A stretch of 64,000 nt of DNA. It comes from Bicyclus anynana (lineage: Eukaryota > Arthropoda > Insecta > Lepidoptera > Nymphalidae). The notes below the pieces were generated by a model, which made no database searches, was not told the DNA's origin, and saw only the letters and a list, made by a program, of their open reading frames with translations. Numbering within the stretch: the stretch's first letter is position 1; each line of letters starts with the position of its first letter. The position numbers were made by a program, and so were the translations under genes. The DNA lies in NCBI RefSeq assembly GCF_947172395.1, contig NC_069108.1, positions 2,953,501 through 3,017,500 of the forward strand. The letters run 5' to 3'. This document shows positions 23,087 through 34,998 of the stretch, in pieces.

Positions 23087-23691
23087 ACATACCTATAATA
23101 ATTCTTATACGTTTCTACAGCTTATAAATTACTTTATACTATCTAATAATTAATAGTTTGCATCCTTCATCATTGAAATACTTTTTATCGTAATCGAATT
23201 ATAAATACAATTTATTGAATACATTGATAAAATCGTGAATTAGTTAAATATTTTCATCAATAATAATAATTTTTTTGGTCCTTAACTGACAAATCGATAT
23301 TAAGGAATCATTTAATTCCTGAATATCGATTTTGTGACGTCCCTATTTACTGCATATAAAAATCAGGTAACACATGAAACGTCATTTTTGTCTCTGTAGA
23401 GAAAAAACACACTATAGTAGCCTCTGGTTCCTCCGAGGTTGTGAATGGTTATCGTGCCTGGCTGTACGGTGTAATACCTTTGCCTGTTCTTTAAGAGAAA
23501 CATTAAAAAATAAAAAATAAATGTTTTTCTAATGTTGTCATCTGTGGTTGTCACGTCACGTCAAAGTCAAACTCAAACCACAAACGTCAAATGAGGATGG
23601 AATTTTCGGTGTTTTGTATTTTCTTTTCGGAAATATTCTTAATTTAACTAAGTCATGTTTATTACTTAAGTTAGGTAATACGTATAACAAG

Positions 23692-23847
23692 ATGGACACC
23701 GCAATAATGGTGGAATCCTTGCCAATATTCGGCACATGCAGTTTATGTCTAGCAGAAGGCGTTGTTAAGAGTATGCTAATTAAACAAAACACGGCAAATA
23801 AAACGGAGTCCTACACTGAGATGTTACTCAAATGCTTTTCTATTGAT
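23692..23847 (+). CDS. ZAD gene exon 1 (start, first CxxC of ZAD)
   Basis: 52 codons from ATG to TCT ATT GAT|GTAAGT. The same frame is open upstream of the ATG but holds no other ATG. CSLC at residues 16-19 is the first zinc-ligand pair of the ZAD. Confidence 0.88.
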
Positions 23848-26800
23848 GTAAGTAAATAAAAACTTCTATGTCAATGATATTAAATACTGTTAGATGTGTT
23901 ACTAGTGCATGAGAAATCAGGCGCTCAAAAGAGGAACTTTATACACAACTCTATGTTAAATGTGGTCAACAACGAACGTTATTTATACAAATAATACCTA
24001 AATATCGTCTACAATTTCGAGTTGTGTGTTCAGGAAGCGTAAAAACTATATATACATAAATATATAACGGAATTAAATACAAAATTTTGCATATGTGCGC
24101 TCAGTCTTGTAGCCTATTATTCAGATCACTTACATTTAAGTAACGCTCGACTTCTTTGACGACTTCGCTGGCGCAGTTGGTAGTGTTGTGGTTCTAAACA
24201 GAGAGACCTTGGGTTTGATGTTCAACTCGGGTCAGCTTAGGATTTTATAACTTCTAAATTGACCAGGTCAACAGTGAGCCGGATTTGCGTTGATAATGAT
24301 GATAATGACATACTATTTATCATATCAGCTGATGGACGTCCCCTGCAGTACCTTTTGTAGGGACGTCCAAACATCACGATCCTGAGATGCCTGCATCCAG
24401 CGATTACTTGCAATTTGCTTGATGTTGTCAGTCCACCTGGTGAAGAGATTGACAAATACTGCTCTTTCTAGTGAAAGGCCACTATTCCAGCTCCCCAACG
24501 TCCATTGGCTCTTTGAACTATGATATCAGGGGTCACCAATTAGTTTTCTTTGGGGTCCATTTTAAAAAATTAAATTATCTTCTTAGTCCACACAGTTTAT
24601 AATATAAAAAAAAATATTTATTAAACAAAGGTAAGGAAATTATAAAGGTATTTATTTACTTATCAATGAGAAAAGTGTCAATTTTTTGTTGCTGTTACCT
24701 GTCTGAAGTTTGGAGTGAAATTGACGCATGCTATTGACATTAATTTCTGGGAATGTTCAAAAATGTGACTAACAACTGAACTAACAAAAGGGGGGAAAAA
24801 AAAAACAAAATCCGCTATTTATAGTACCTTATACCCAAAGGGGCCCATTATTAACTAGTACATAAATTAACTATTTAGATGAATATATAGATTAGTTAGA
24901 ATAGTTTTAAGATATTGTTAAGTATTGTTAAGTTAAATGGGAAAATAAAGCTTATTATTATTTATAGTGTCAAAATTATGCTACTTAATAATTATTACTT
25001 GATTCCCAGCTTACACCGATAAACCTCTTGTAGTGTGTATTTCTTAACACGTGACATTGGTGAAGTAAATTGAACCCTGTAATTGTATTTGGCTGGTGGG
25101 AGCTAGTTACCACCCTACCGACAAAGACGTACCGCCAAGCAATTTAGGGTTCCGGTATGATGTCGCATAGAAACGGAAAGGAGTGTGGACTTTCATTGTC
25201 CTCCTAACAAGTTAGCCCACTTCCATCTTAGATTGCATCATCACTTACCATCAGGTGAGATTGTAATCAAGGGCTAACTTGTAAAGAATAAAAAAAAACC
25301 CAGTTGGTACAGCAGCAAGCCATAAAATCAAAAAATTAATCATCATCAGCGACTCAAAATCGTAATTTTTACTGCGAGGGATATATTTTTTTGGTCTGCA
25401 CTCAATGGGTCGGTCCGGATGAGGACCGCGATCTACCATTTCGTGACCCCTGCACTTTTTGTAGATTTCAACTAATAGATATGTATACTGTTGCAGATGG
25501 CAGCACTGGAGCTGGATGACACAAAGAGACTGATATGCTACCTGTGCATCAAGCAGCTGGAGTCTTGTCTGCAGTTCAGAGAGCAAGTTGAGGTCTCCTT
25601 GAAGACCTTGGAGGAGACTGTCAGAGATAATAGTATGTTGACCTTAATATTTAGTTCATTCTTTTTTTTTTAATTCTTCACAAGTAAGCCCTAGACTATA
25701 ATCTCACCATTTTACAATAAAATGGATGTTGTGTAGGAACCAGAAGGGGTGTGGATTTCATCCTCCTCCTAACAATTTAGCCCGCTTCCATCTTAGACTG
25801 CATCATCACTTATCATCAGGTGAGATTGTAGTCAAGGGCTAACTTGTAAATAAAAAAAATGCTCTTTTCCATCCCATGTTGGTATACCTTCAGCTTTTGT
25901 TATTGCCTTTTTGTCATACCACAAATGTTATATCATATGACAAAAGGCCACCGTGTATATATGTATTGATTATATGTCCATGTTCTTCTTTCAGAGGTGC
26001 AACTGAAACTCGTATATGAAGACGAATGTGTGAAAGAGGAGCAAGATACCGACACAAAATCAACGGGTAATTTACTTTTTATATATATTTGTGTTTTCAC
26101 CTGCGTTACCATTCCCGTGAGAATATGGGCATAAAATATTGCCTATGACACTCACAAATAACAAGGCTTTCTAGTGGTAAAAGAATTTTCTAAATTAGTT
26201 CCGTAGGGTCAGAAATTACCGAGAATAAGTACAGCAAAGTTTACCTCTCTAAAATCTAAATATATATAAAACTCAAAGGTCTAACTGACATAGTGATCTA
26301 TCAACGCACAGCCCAAACAACTGGACGGATCGGACTGAAATTTGGCATGTACGTAGATGTTATGACATAGGCATCCGGTAAGAAAGGATTATGATCAATT
26401 CTACCTCCAAGGTGATAAAATTGGGGATGAAAGTTTGTATGAAAATTTGTTAATTTTGCGACGATTTGCCTGGAATTTTGAATGAAAATAGATTTTACTC
26501 AGGATTAACACATAGGCTACTTTTCATCCCGGAAAAATTCATGGTTCCCGCGGGATTTGTGAAGACTGAATTCCACGCGGACGAAATCGCGGGCGTCCGC
26601 TAGTGTTCATATAGATTTAAAAGTATTACCGCGTGAAATTCGATGTTAACTTCCAATCCCTATTTCACCCCCTTCTATATTTATATTTACGCATATTTCA
26701 CATATATTAAATAAAATATACATTCCACATCCACTAATCATTTAACTATAACTGTTTTATATAATGATTTATTTATTTTGCTATCATCCGCGAAAATTCG

Positions 26801-29800
26801 GCGAAACCATGCGACAACGTCACCCAGGTCCGACAAAATACTCTCTACGTACGTTTCACCCCGAAACCGGAGCATCCTCAGGAGATGTTGACTCTAGTCA
26901 ACATCTCCTGAGGATGCTCCGCATGGGTCGTCGCATGGGTGGGTCGTTCCGGTACGATGTCATGTAGAAATCGAAAAGGCGTGTGGATTTTCATTCTCCT
27001 CATAACAAGTTAGCCCGCTTCCATCTTAGATTGCATCATCACGAAGTACTCGTAGCTAACTAGTGAGGTGTGGAGTGCCAGTTGCAACTATCTCGTCGAT
27101 ATCGACAAAGTCTATCATGGTTTCGCCGAATTTTCGCGGATGATAGCAAAATAAATAAATCATTATATAATCATGATGAACTTCCGCAAAGTAACGCCTG
27201 CTTCTATCCAATATATAACTGTTTTGATTTATATTTGAACAATTTATATGTAAAAAAATACTTAAAATCATTTTTGCCCTATAGAGTTAGAATTTTGAAA
27301 AATCATGAATCACATTATTTTTAGTATTTTTATAGTACCTACACATACCAATGTGGATGATGACTGGGTTTGAATATATTGATTTTTATGATACATTCGG
27401 GTAAATAAGGTCAATGTTAACTAATTTATACATAAAGCAAAGATTGTCTGGATATTTGCAAAATAAATAAGTTTATGAAATTTTAAAATCTTTTATCGTA
27501 ATTAGATGAAAATTCATACTGTTTTAGCTTCCTTACACTAAATGTGACATTTTTTAATATATATATACATAAACGCAGAACTAACTTCTGAAGCAAAGGG
27601 TTGGTTTTCATTTAGATACTATATTTATGCATTACAGATAGAAGAAAGAAGTCTCTAAGAGATGTGAAGAATGAATTAGTATCAGCCATCGGTCTCTCGA
27701 GAGATAGTTTCATTGACAACGATTCTGGTAAGAATTATACTTTACTTATTATTATTATTTTACCTGAGTGGTTCTCGTTCCCGTAGGAATACGGGGATAA
27801 AACCTATAGTGATATAGGATAGTGTAGTTTCCCACTATCCTAACAGTGAAAGCCTTTTCAATGCAAACAAACAAATCTTTTCTCTTTATAATAATAGGAT
27901 ATATTCGGAGCCTTTATGTATGTTTTAAATTACATACATAATTTATAGGCTCCGAAACTACAGAACCGATTAGAAAAATTATAATAAAACAAAATTATGT
28001 TGCTATGTTTTGTTCACCTACACCTGCGATTTAATTTCATATTAATAAAAAGGATTATAACTTTTGTTTTAAGCTTATTTTGCTATGTTTTACATTATTG
28101 ACGGTTAAGTTATATTAATTATATAAGAATAATTCTAAGACTAAGTAGTCCAAACCATAGAGTCCAAGTAAAACTTTATTGCGATATCAACAAAGTCTAC
28201 TACGATCGAAAATAAGTTTTCTTTGCTATGTAAAAGTATTTTTTACTGTTTGATGATAATGAAAATCATCCTATCAAATTCACGATTGGAAGCTAAATCA
28301 GTAGATAGGTAATTATGTGCATAGACATGACAGATTATTCTTGTTCGTTTACAGATAATGAGCTGATATTCTCAAAAGTAAAACAGGAGTCTATGGACGA
28401 CAGTGACTTCGACGATCACACGCGTATGTATAAATAAATAAATCTATTTATCTAATCTCGTGTCATAATATTCCATTAAAAAAATATTATAATGCTATAG
28501 ATTATTCACATGCGTATTGTAATTGAAAAAATACAACACTGCTCTTTGTATGGAATGTGTGTTATAATATAACTTTTTTACTATTATATCACAATTAGAG
28601 CTCTGGGTTCTTGGTCTTTTGTGCAGCTCTGCGTTCTTGATTTTTTTAAAATGTGTTATTTTTATTTTATGTTTTAAAATTTCAAGTTGGTACAATTAAA
28701 GAAATATTTATTTTAATTAAAATTAATCAATTAACTATTTGAACAGTACAGTAATTTAAATTGTGATGCAAATACGAGTATGAAGACATAGCTGTACGGG
28801 TGTCAATCTTTGCCTGTTGGTATACACTTAAAAAAATATTTTGGTGTCATTCGAATTACATTATTGATTTAATTACAAATTTATATTTTGCGTGCATTTT
28901 AGCTTTGTATTTTTAGTAATATCACTGTCTCGAGCTTTGATATGGAACAAACTCTACTGAATTTATAGGAAAGTGCTACAAATACAACCATCAATCCTTT
29001 ACCTTCTAAGTCGCGGAAAATGTAGTAGTATTTCATTTTGATATATTCCTATTTCATGAGATTAGATAAAGTAGAGTATGAAACGTGCATAACTTGGCAT
29101 TAAAGCACTCGTGTCTTTATTATAAAAGTCACTTCGTTCGTTTTATAAAATGTAACTCGTGCTTTAATGACCGTCAATAACCGTTTCATAATCTACTATT
29201 ATTTAACACTCCTTATTATCTATTATTTTGACGGCCTCCGTTGCGCAATGGTATGCGCGGTGGATTTACAAAACGGGTTCGATCTCCGGCTGGGCAGATT
29301 GAGATTTTCTTAATTGGTCCAGGTCTGGCTGGTAGGAGGCCGTGGCTAGTTATCACCATACCGTCAACCAAGCAACGTACCGCCAAGCGATTTAGCGTAC
29401 GATGCCGTGAAGAAACTGAAAGGGGTGTGGATCTTCATCCTCCTCCAAGTTAGCCCGCTTCCATCTTAGACTGCATCATCACTTACCATCAGGTGAGATT
29501 GTAGTCAAGGGCTAACTTGTAAAGAATAAAAAAAAAATTTCGAGACTCCATTCGCATGACAATATGTTTTTTACAAATCCATCCCATCCCTTATCAGTGA
29601 CTTTTTTTAATTATTTTTAAAAATTGTCTTTCCAGTTCTCAACGATATGCTAATAAAAAAGGAATTAGACGACTACCCGCGTACACGGCAAAAGACGAGA
29701 AAAAAGACATCAACCAAAAAGAGACTCTCCTACACAGCGAAAAAACAAGCGGACATCAAAGATACGGAAATAATGCTCCAATCTGGTTTATTTCCGTTCA

Positions 29801-32800
29801 AAATAAACAAAAATCAAATATACTCTTGCACTATATGCCCCGAAAAGTCCAGCATACTGGACGATATAAAGGATCATATAATGCAACACAATACATCCAA
29901 CATATCGTCCGCCTTCAAGAAAATGATCTCTTCCAGTATGCAGACATTTTACAAGTCCTCCCAAAAGTTAAAATGCAAGTTGTGCAAAACAGAAATACAT
30001 GATTATGAGTCACTCAAACGTCACATAACTTCCTGTGTCAATTCCCATGCGCGATGGAACAATTTGCCATTCAAATTGGAGAAGGATCAGTTGGATTGTC
30101 CCATTTGTCAGAAGACATTTTTGAATTTCGTCAGTTTGAACACACACATGAATGTACATTATCCGAATCACATTTGCGACAGCTGTGGGAAGGCTTTCGC
30201 GTCCAAAGCCAGGCTCAGAGGGCATATGCGGACGCATGAAATTGGCGATTTTCCATGCAGGTATTAGAAAATTAAAATATAATAGACTACTCGCCTGCTG
30301 TACACTAAGAAGATTTTTTGCATATAGGCAGTTTAGATGCCTAGAAACTCTAATCACATTTTTATTTGTGAAAATAATCTCGTAATTGTAATATTTTTAT
30401 AAAACAAAATTGTATTTTTATCACGTCACCGCAAACGCCAATCATACACTGAGACGTCATTCGCTACAGGCATCGGTTTGTGATTGGCGCTTGCGGTGAC
30501 GTCATATATCACATCAGTGCAAACGCCAATCACGCTGTTATCTCTATGAATGACGTCACTTGCTAATGTGTTGTGTTTCGGCGGCAAAAATTATACGTAG
30601 ATATTTTTCATTTTTATTAAATTTTTTACTGGTTGTTATTGACGGGACAAAATAAAATATAGCTTATAATACTTCCATAACTCAGTTTAAACACTGTTTA
30701 CAAAAGAGGCAAAATAGCCTATTATTGGTGTTCAATATTTTCAATGTGTGACGGCCGCGTGGCGCAGTGGGTAGTGACCCTTTCTGCATCAACGGCCGTG
30801 GGTTCGATTCCCACAACTGGAAAATATTCGTGTGATGAACATGGGTGTTTTCCAGTGTCTGTGTGTGTTATATAAGTATTTATATGTAGTATATAATTGT
30901 ATATTAATATTATAATATCAACTATCTTAGTACCCATAACACAAGCTACTCTGTATGCTTACTTTGGGGCTAGATAGTGATGTGTATTGTTTAAGTATAT
31001 TTATTTATTTATTTACCTTGTTCCTTTCTAAAAGTGACAGACAATTTTGTTGTTTAATTTGGGTGTGACAAGTCCATATCTAATTGGTCTGAGAATACCG
31101 GTCTAGTGCTAGAAAGTTCCTACCACAAATGTCAAAAAATTCTTGTCTATTAAATGTTTGTAATTTGTTTGTAGGTATTGTGATGCAGTCTTCGATAGAG
31201 TCACCAAAAGGGAGAATCACGTTTCTAAGGAACACAAATCAGGAATCAGGTACTTTCTCTTTAATAGGTTATTTATATAGAAATGAAAGAATTATGGATT
31301 AATGGAGTATCCACAGATTAATCAATAATATTCAGATTGAGCATACGGAACATGACGTCGTAGCCGCTCCAAATACAAAATTCAAAAACGAATACATTCT
31401 CGAGTCAGTACGACGCGAACCGTCGCATCAGTAACTTTCAATGTTATTCAAGAAAAATGGCGTCTTATGTTTTATAATTTTAAGAATTGTTAACAAACAG
31501 AAATAGGATGGAGTATTTTATTATTGGTAATTATTGATTTACGTCAATGTTGAATTTTAAAATACAAATTGTGAAAAAAGTTCGTTTATCCGGATTTCAA
31601 GGTGACGTTTTTGTTTTAATGGGTTTCACCGCTTTCACTACGCTGCTTGTGAAGACACATTCTGTATGATCTTTATTCAGTGGTAGTATCAGGGAATAGG
31701 AGTGTAAGAAATAGTTTTCTTTTCTCACGGAGCACTCAATAGTCAATACTAAAGTAATCATTTTTAGGGTTCCGTAGCTAGAAAGTACAGTTAAGTTAAA
31801 TGTTGATAAATATTTTAACAAACACAATCAAACAGATGATAATGATCTGTAACCACAAAATACATTATGTACAAGTACAGAAGATTCACTCCGCAACATC
31901 ATTTAAATAAATAGCGACTCTCGCTACGACACAATACGGCGCAATTCAGTTCGAACAATATTATTAGACTAACTAATATGTCTGGTATTTCATAAATAAA
32001 ACATCGTGTTCTTAAGACCGTGTATTATATCGCAAGTCGTCCCCGCCAACCGATCGCTAGCCATCTCTAACTCCCCACTCTTTCATATGCATCTTAGATT
32101 ACTACTTCCTACATTATATTTTGACGGCCTCCGTGGCGCAGTGGTATGCGCGATTACAAATCGGAGGTCCTGGGTTCGTGCCCCGGCTGGGCCGATTGAG
32201 GTTTTCTTAATTGGTCCAGGTCTGGCTGGTGGGAGGCTTTGGCTAGTTACCACTCTACTGGCAAACACGTACCGCCAAGCGATTCAGCGTTCCGGTACGA
32301 TGTCGTGTAGAAACCGAAACGTGTGTGGATTTTCATCTTCCCCCAAACAAGTTAGCCCGCTTCCATCTTGGACGGCATCATCACTTACCATCAGATGAGA
32401 TTGTAGTCCAGGGCAAACTTGTAAATAATAATAAAAAAAAAAGGTATACTAGTAGGTATTTATAAGCAATTAAAGACCTTTTTTAAAAAATCAAAAATAC
32501 ATTTATTTCAAGTAGGCTCAGTATACAAGCACTTTTGATACGTAAGTTGACTATTTCTAAAGATTCTACCACCGGTTCGGAAGGCAGATTCTAAAAAATA
32601 AACTAGCCTATAATACTTTTAAAAATATATAAATAAATTACAGGTACGCTTGCAAACGGTGTAACATATCACTGACATCATTCTACGCAAGACAGAAGCA
32701 TCTAGCAGAAGTCCACAACGAAGAGCTGAAGCGATACAAATGCAAGGCCTGCCCTCAGAGCTACATCACTCCGGGACACCTCTCCTCCCACGTCCGGAGG

Positions 32801-33106
32801 GACCATCTCAACGAGAGGAACCACAAATGCAACCAGTGTGATCTGGCATTTTACACGAGGAACTCCTTGAAGATGCACATGATCAAGCACGATGGGGAAC
32901 GGATCCATGCATGCAGTATATGCAACAAGTCGTACCAGAGGAAGAAGACGTTGAGGGAACATATGCGAATACATACGAATGATAAAAGGTTTGTCTGCCC
33001 TGTCTGTGGTAGGGCTTTCACTCAGAAGTGCACTTTGAAAGGGCATTTGAAGGTCCACGATAGGAAGATAGAGGAAAAGATTCCTCAACCTTTACACTCC
33101 ATTTAA
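23692..33106 (+). CDS. ZAD-C2H2 zinc-finger protein, complete, 8 exons
   Basis: Exons: 23692-23847, 25497-25632, 25995-26066, 27638-27727, 28355-28423, 29636-30260, 31175-31249, 32644-33106. All introns are GT-AG and all phases agree (0,1,1,1,1,2,2). The sum is 1686 bases: 561 aa plus TAA. Start ATG is the first in the exon (AACAAGATGG). Residues 1-97 hold a zinc-finger-associated domain with C16-x2-C19 and C66-x2-C69, split by intron 1; a basic stretch follows at about 188-212, and ten C2H2 fingers span about 239-550. ZAD proteins are insect nuclear DNA-binding proteins; ZAD usually mediates dimers. The target is unknown. The last exon of a paralogue lies at 60076-61055. Confidence 0.93.
24318..24530 (-). 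mobile_element. RTE 3' fragment in intron 1
   Basis: Reverse complement of the family end: CAGCTGATGGACGTCC near 24327 to TTTGAACTATGATATC near 24520. 5'-truncated, with small indels. Confidence 0.8.
25091..25298 (+). mobile_element. Family-A SINE, head missing
   Basis: Starts at GGCTGGTGGGAGCTAGTTAC and runs to TAACTTGTAAAGAATAAAAA in intron 1. The tRNA-like head is absent. Confidence 0.85.
25497..25632 (+). CDS. ZAD gene exon 2 (second CxxC of ZAD)
   Basis: Follows CTGTTGCAG and ends AAT A|GTATGT. Encodes the CYLC pair and the amphipathic helix typical of the ZAD C-terminus (SCLQFREQVEVSLKTLEE). Confidence 0.88.
25672..25858. mobile_element. Two family-A SINE pieces head-to-head
   Basis: 25676-25708 is the reverse complement of the SINE tail (ACAAGTAAGCCCTAGACTAT). 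25725-25858 is the forward 3' half ending TAACTTGTAAATAAAAAA. An inverted junction within one SINE may reflect twin priming or two insertions. Confidence 0.65.
26262..26606 (+). repeat. Long copy of the CCGCTAGT-ending repeat
   Basis: Longer 5' part than the other copies (ACTCAAAGGTCTAACTGACA, CAACTGGACGGATCGGACTG) and the usual end GCGGACGAAATCGCGGGCGT. In intron 3. Confidence 0.75.
26757..27170. mobile_element. MITE with 55-bp TIRs and an internal palindrome
   Basis: The first and last 55 bases are exact inverted copies (TTATATAATG ... GGCGAAACCATG). Inside, 26877-26929 is a palindrome with CATCCTCAGGAGATGTTGAC facing its complement. A family-A SINE piece (26945-27042) sits in the right half. 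Located in intron 3. Confidence 0.85.
29230..29537 (+). mobile_element. Family-A SINE, full length
   Basis: GACGGCCTCCGTTGCGCAAT head, slightly deleted B-box area (GGGTTCGATCTCCGG), complete tail with poly(A). In intron 5, about 100 bases before the exon 6 acceptor. Confidence 0.87.
29636..30260 (+). CDS. ZAD gene exon 6 (basic region, fingers 1-4)
   Basis: The largest exon. Lys/Arg-rich linker, then fingers beginning CTICPEK, CKLCKTE (last ligand Cys), CPICQKT and CDSCGKA. The donor falls inside the first Cys pair of finger 5 (C-R|Y-C), so finger 5 is only made after splicing to 31175-31249. Confidence 0.9.
30424..30506. repeat. Inverted repeat with TGACGTCA-like ends
   Basis: GTCACCGCAAACGCCAATCA faces TGATTGGCGCTTGCGGTGAC. 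A third GCAAACGCCAATCACG is at 30519. TGACGTCA/ACGTCA words recur on both sides. In intron 6. Confidence 0.7.
30750..31014 (+). mobile_element. Family-B SINE
   Basis: Same head (GACGGCCGCGTGGCGCAGTG), B-box GGGTTCGATTCCCAC and TTATTTATTTATTT end as 14380. In intron 6, about 160 bases before exon 7. Confidence 0.87.
31315..31465 (+). repeat. Interspersed repeat, inverted copy at 39393
   Basis: ATTCAAGAAAAATGGCGTCT and CTCGAG-containing neighbours recur in reverse complement at 39393-39525. Unclassified. Confidence 0.55.
32123..32442 (+). mobile_element. Family-A SINE, full length
   Basis: The best-preserved head in the window: GACGGCCTCCGTGGCGCAGT, then GGGTTCGTGCCCCGG, body and (A)n tail. 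In intron 7. Confidence 0.88.
32485..32600 (+). repeat. Common lepidopteran non-LTR 3'-end-like repeat
   Basis: ATTTATTTCAAGTAGGCTCA to CCACCGGTTCGGAAGGCAG; shared with 50205-50390. In intron 7, about 50 bases before the exon 8 acceptor. Confidence 0.65.
32644..33106 (+). CDS. ZAD gene exon 8 (fingers 6-10, stop)
   Basis: Fingers start CKRCNIS, CKACPQS, CNQCDLA, CSICNKS and CPVCGRA, with TGE/K-like linkers partly kept (HDGERIHAC, HTNDKRFVC). Ends with the tail KIPQPLHSI and TAA. Confidence 0.92.
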
Positions 33107-33138
33107 TTTATTATTATTCACAACATTATTTCTTTTCG

Positions 33139-33144
33139 AATAAA
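33139..33144 (+). promoter_or_regulatory. Likely poly(A) signal of the ZAD gene
   Basis: AATAAA 33 bases after the stop codon. It is the nearest match and gives a very short 3' UTR. Confidence 0.5.
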
Positions 33145-33159
33145 AAAATAATTCATACA

Positions 33160-33860
33160 TACAATAAAAGGTTTATCTGCCCTGACTAACACACAAAAGC
33201 TGTTTCAAGTTAGTTTAGTACTCGCTATTTTAGGAGACTGTGTAAACCTACATTTGAATGATAAAAGGTTTGTGTGCCCTGTCTGCGGTAGGGCTTTCAC
33301 TCAGAAGTGCACTTTGAAAGGGCATTTGAAGGTCCATGATAGGAAGATAGAGGAGAAAATCCCTCAACCTTTACACTCCATTTAATTTATCAGCATTTTC
33401 CAGTTTTCATTTAAAATTTTTGGGGAAACAAAAATTCATACAAACATCAAAAGGTTTGTTTAGAAACAATAATTCATACAACAAAAGGTTTGTCTGCCCT
33501 GGCTAACACACAAAATCTACTCCAAGTCAGTTTAGTACTCGTTATTTTAGGGGATCGAGTAAACCTACTTCTGAATGCAAAAAGGTTTGTGCCACCTGTT
33601 TGCAGTAGTGTTTCCATATTGAATTGCTCTAGCATTTATGGAGAAACATGTAAAAATACATACGGTTTGTGTGCCCTGTCTATGGTAGGAAGATCATAAT
33701 AAAGGAAAGGGTATTTCAAACTTTACACTCCATTTGATTTATCAGCACAAAAATTCATATGAACGATGAAAGGTTTGTCTGCCCTGGCTACCACACAAAA
33801 GCAACTTTTTTACTACCAAGTCTAGAAGTTTTAGGAAGCATTTAAAAATACATACAACTG
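33160..33860 (+). pseudogene. Tandem copies of the ZAD gene 3' end
   Basis: Three repeats of the segment carrying part of finger 9, finger 10 and the tail. The first (finger 10 copy at 33257-33385) is still open and encodes the same 42 residues as the gene. The second (about 33475-33740) has lost the zinc ligands. The third (from about 33755) keeps only the AAAGGTTTGTCTGCCCTG start. No ATG and no acceptor in the needed phase was found. Confidence 0.8.
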
Positions 33861-33989
33861 CTGACGGTAATAAAATTATATAAATAAATAAGCTTATATT
33901 TATAGGTAATAAAAAAAGTTACTTATATAAAACCTTATATAATACGTAATATGTAATAGAGTATGAAATAATAAATATTTATTGTTTAT

Positions 33990-34393
33990 AGCATCTCATT
34001 ATAACTATGTAGAAATTATTTTTGTCCATCTCATAGAAGATAATTTTTATTTATCTATGTGTTAAATTCTGTAGAAATTATTTTTGTCTATCTTATAGAA
34101 AATATTTTTTATTTATCTTTGTGTTAAATTATGTAGAAATTAATTTTGTCCGTCTCGTAGAAGATATTTTAAATTTATCTTTATGTAAATTGTGTAGAAA
34201 TTATTATTGTCCATCTTATAGAAGATGTTTTAAATTTATCTTTGTGTTAAATTGTGTAGAAATTATTTTCGTCCATCTTGTAGAAGATATTTTTTATTTA
34301 TCTTTGTGTTAAATTATGTAGAAATTATTTTTGTCCATCTCGTAGAAGATATTTTTAATTTATCTTTATGTAAAATGTAGAAATTATTTTTCC
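33990..34393 (+). repeat. Tandem repeat, about 60-bp unit, about 6-7 copies
   Basis: The unit reads TGTAGAAATTATTTTTGTCC, ATCTCGTAGAAGATATTTT, TTATTTATCTTTGTGTTAAA with minor variants. Spacing between GTAGAAATTA words is 60-64 bases. Confidence 0.88.
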
Positions 34394-34880
34394 CAATCAC
34401 CTGTACAGATGTATTTTATTAACATTAAGTTTACATAAAACTGTACAGTTAAAACTGTACGTAGCGCCTAATAGTAAATAAATAAATCTTTATTTATAAA
34501 AACTTCATATCACAATTAGGTTAAATAAGATAATGATTGATTTGATAATTTTTTTAAATGTCTCTGGGTTCTGGCCCTTTTGAACTTCTATAGTCTGATC
34601 AGAATTATAAAAAATCTCAATTGGTTACAACATAAAACATTATCAATAATTACAACACAAAACATTGCAGTGCAGTGATTAGCAGCGTGACGGTGTTAAC
34701 GCTGACTAACAAAGAACTGAACTTAAGTCATCCAATACCCTCTTATTTATACCATCCCTGTTGCAACAACTTCGTACAAATACCTCCTTTTTTATAATAA
34801 TATAAATAATCAATAATAATACCACATGTATTCGAGGAACTCTTAACATTATAGAAGAGGTGACATGGAACTAATAGTAC
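34394..34880. other. No recognised feature
   Basis: AT-rich; nothing supported. Confidence 0.35.
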
Positions 34881-34998
34881 AAGATCCAGCATAAGAAATA
34901 TATACCCTCATATGTTATTTATTTGGGATAAGAAATAAATGATAGATAAAATAATCCTTTGACACATTTCAAGAAGGTTCATCATCATCATCATCATA

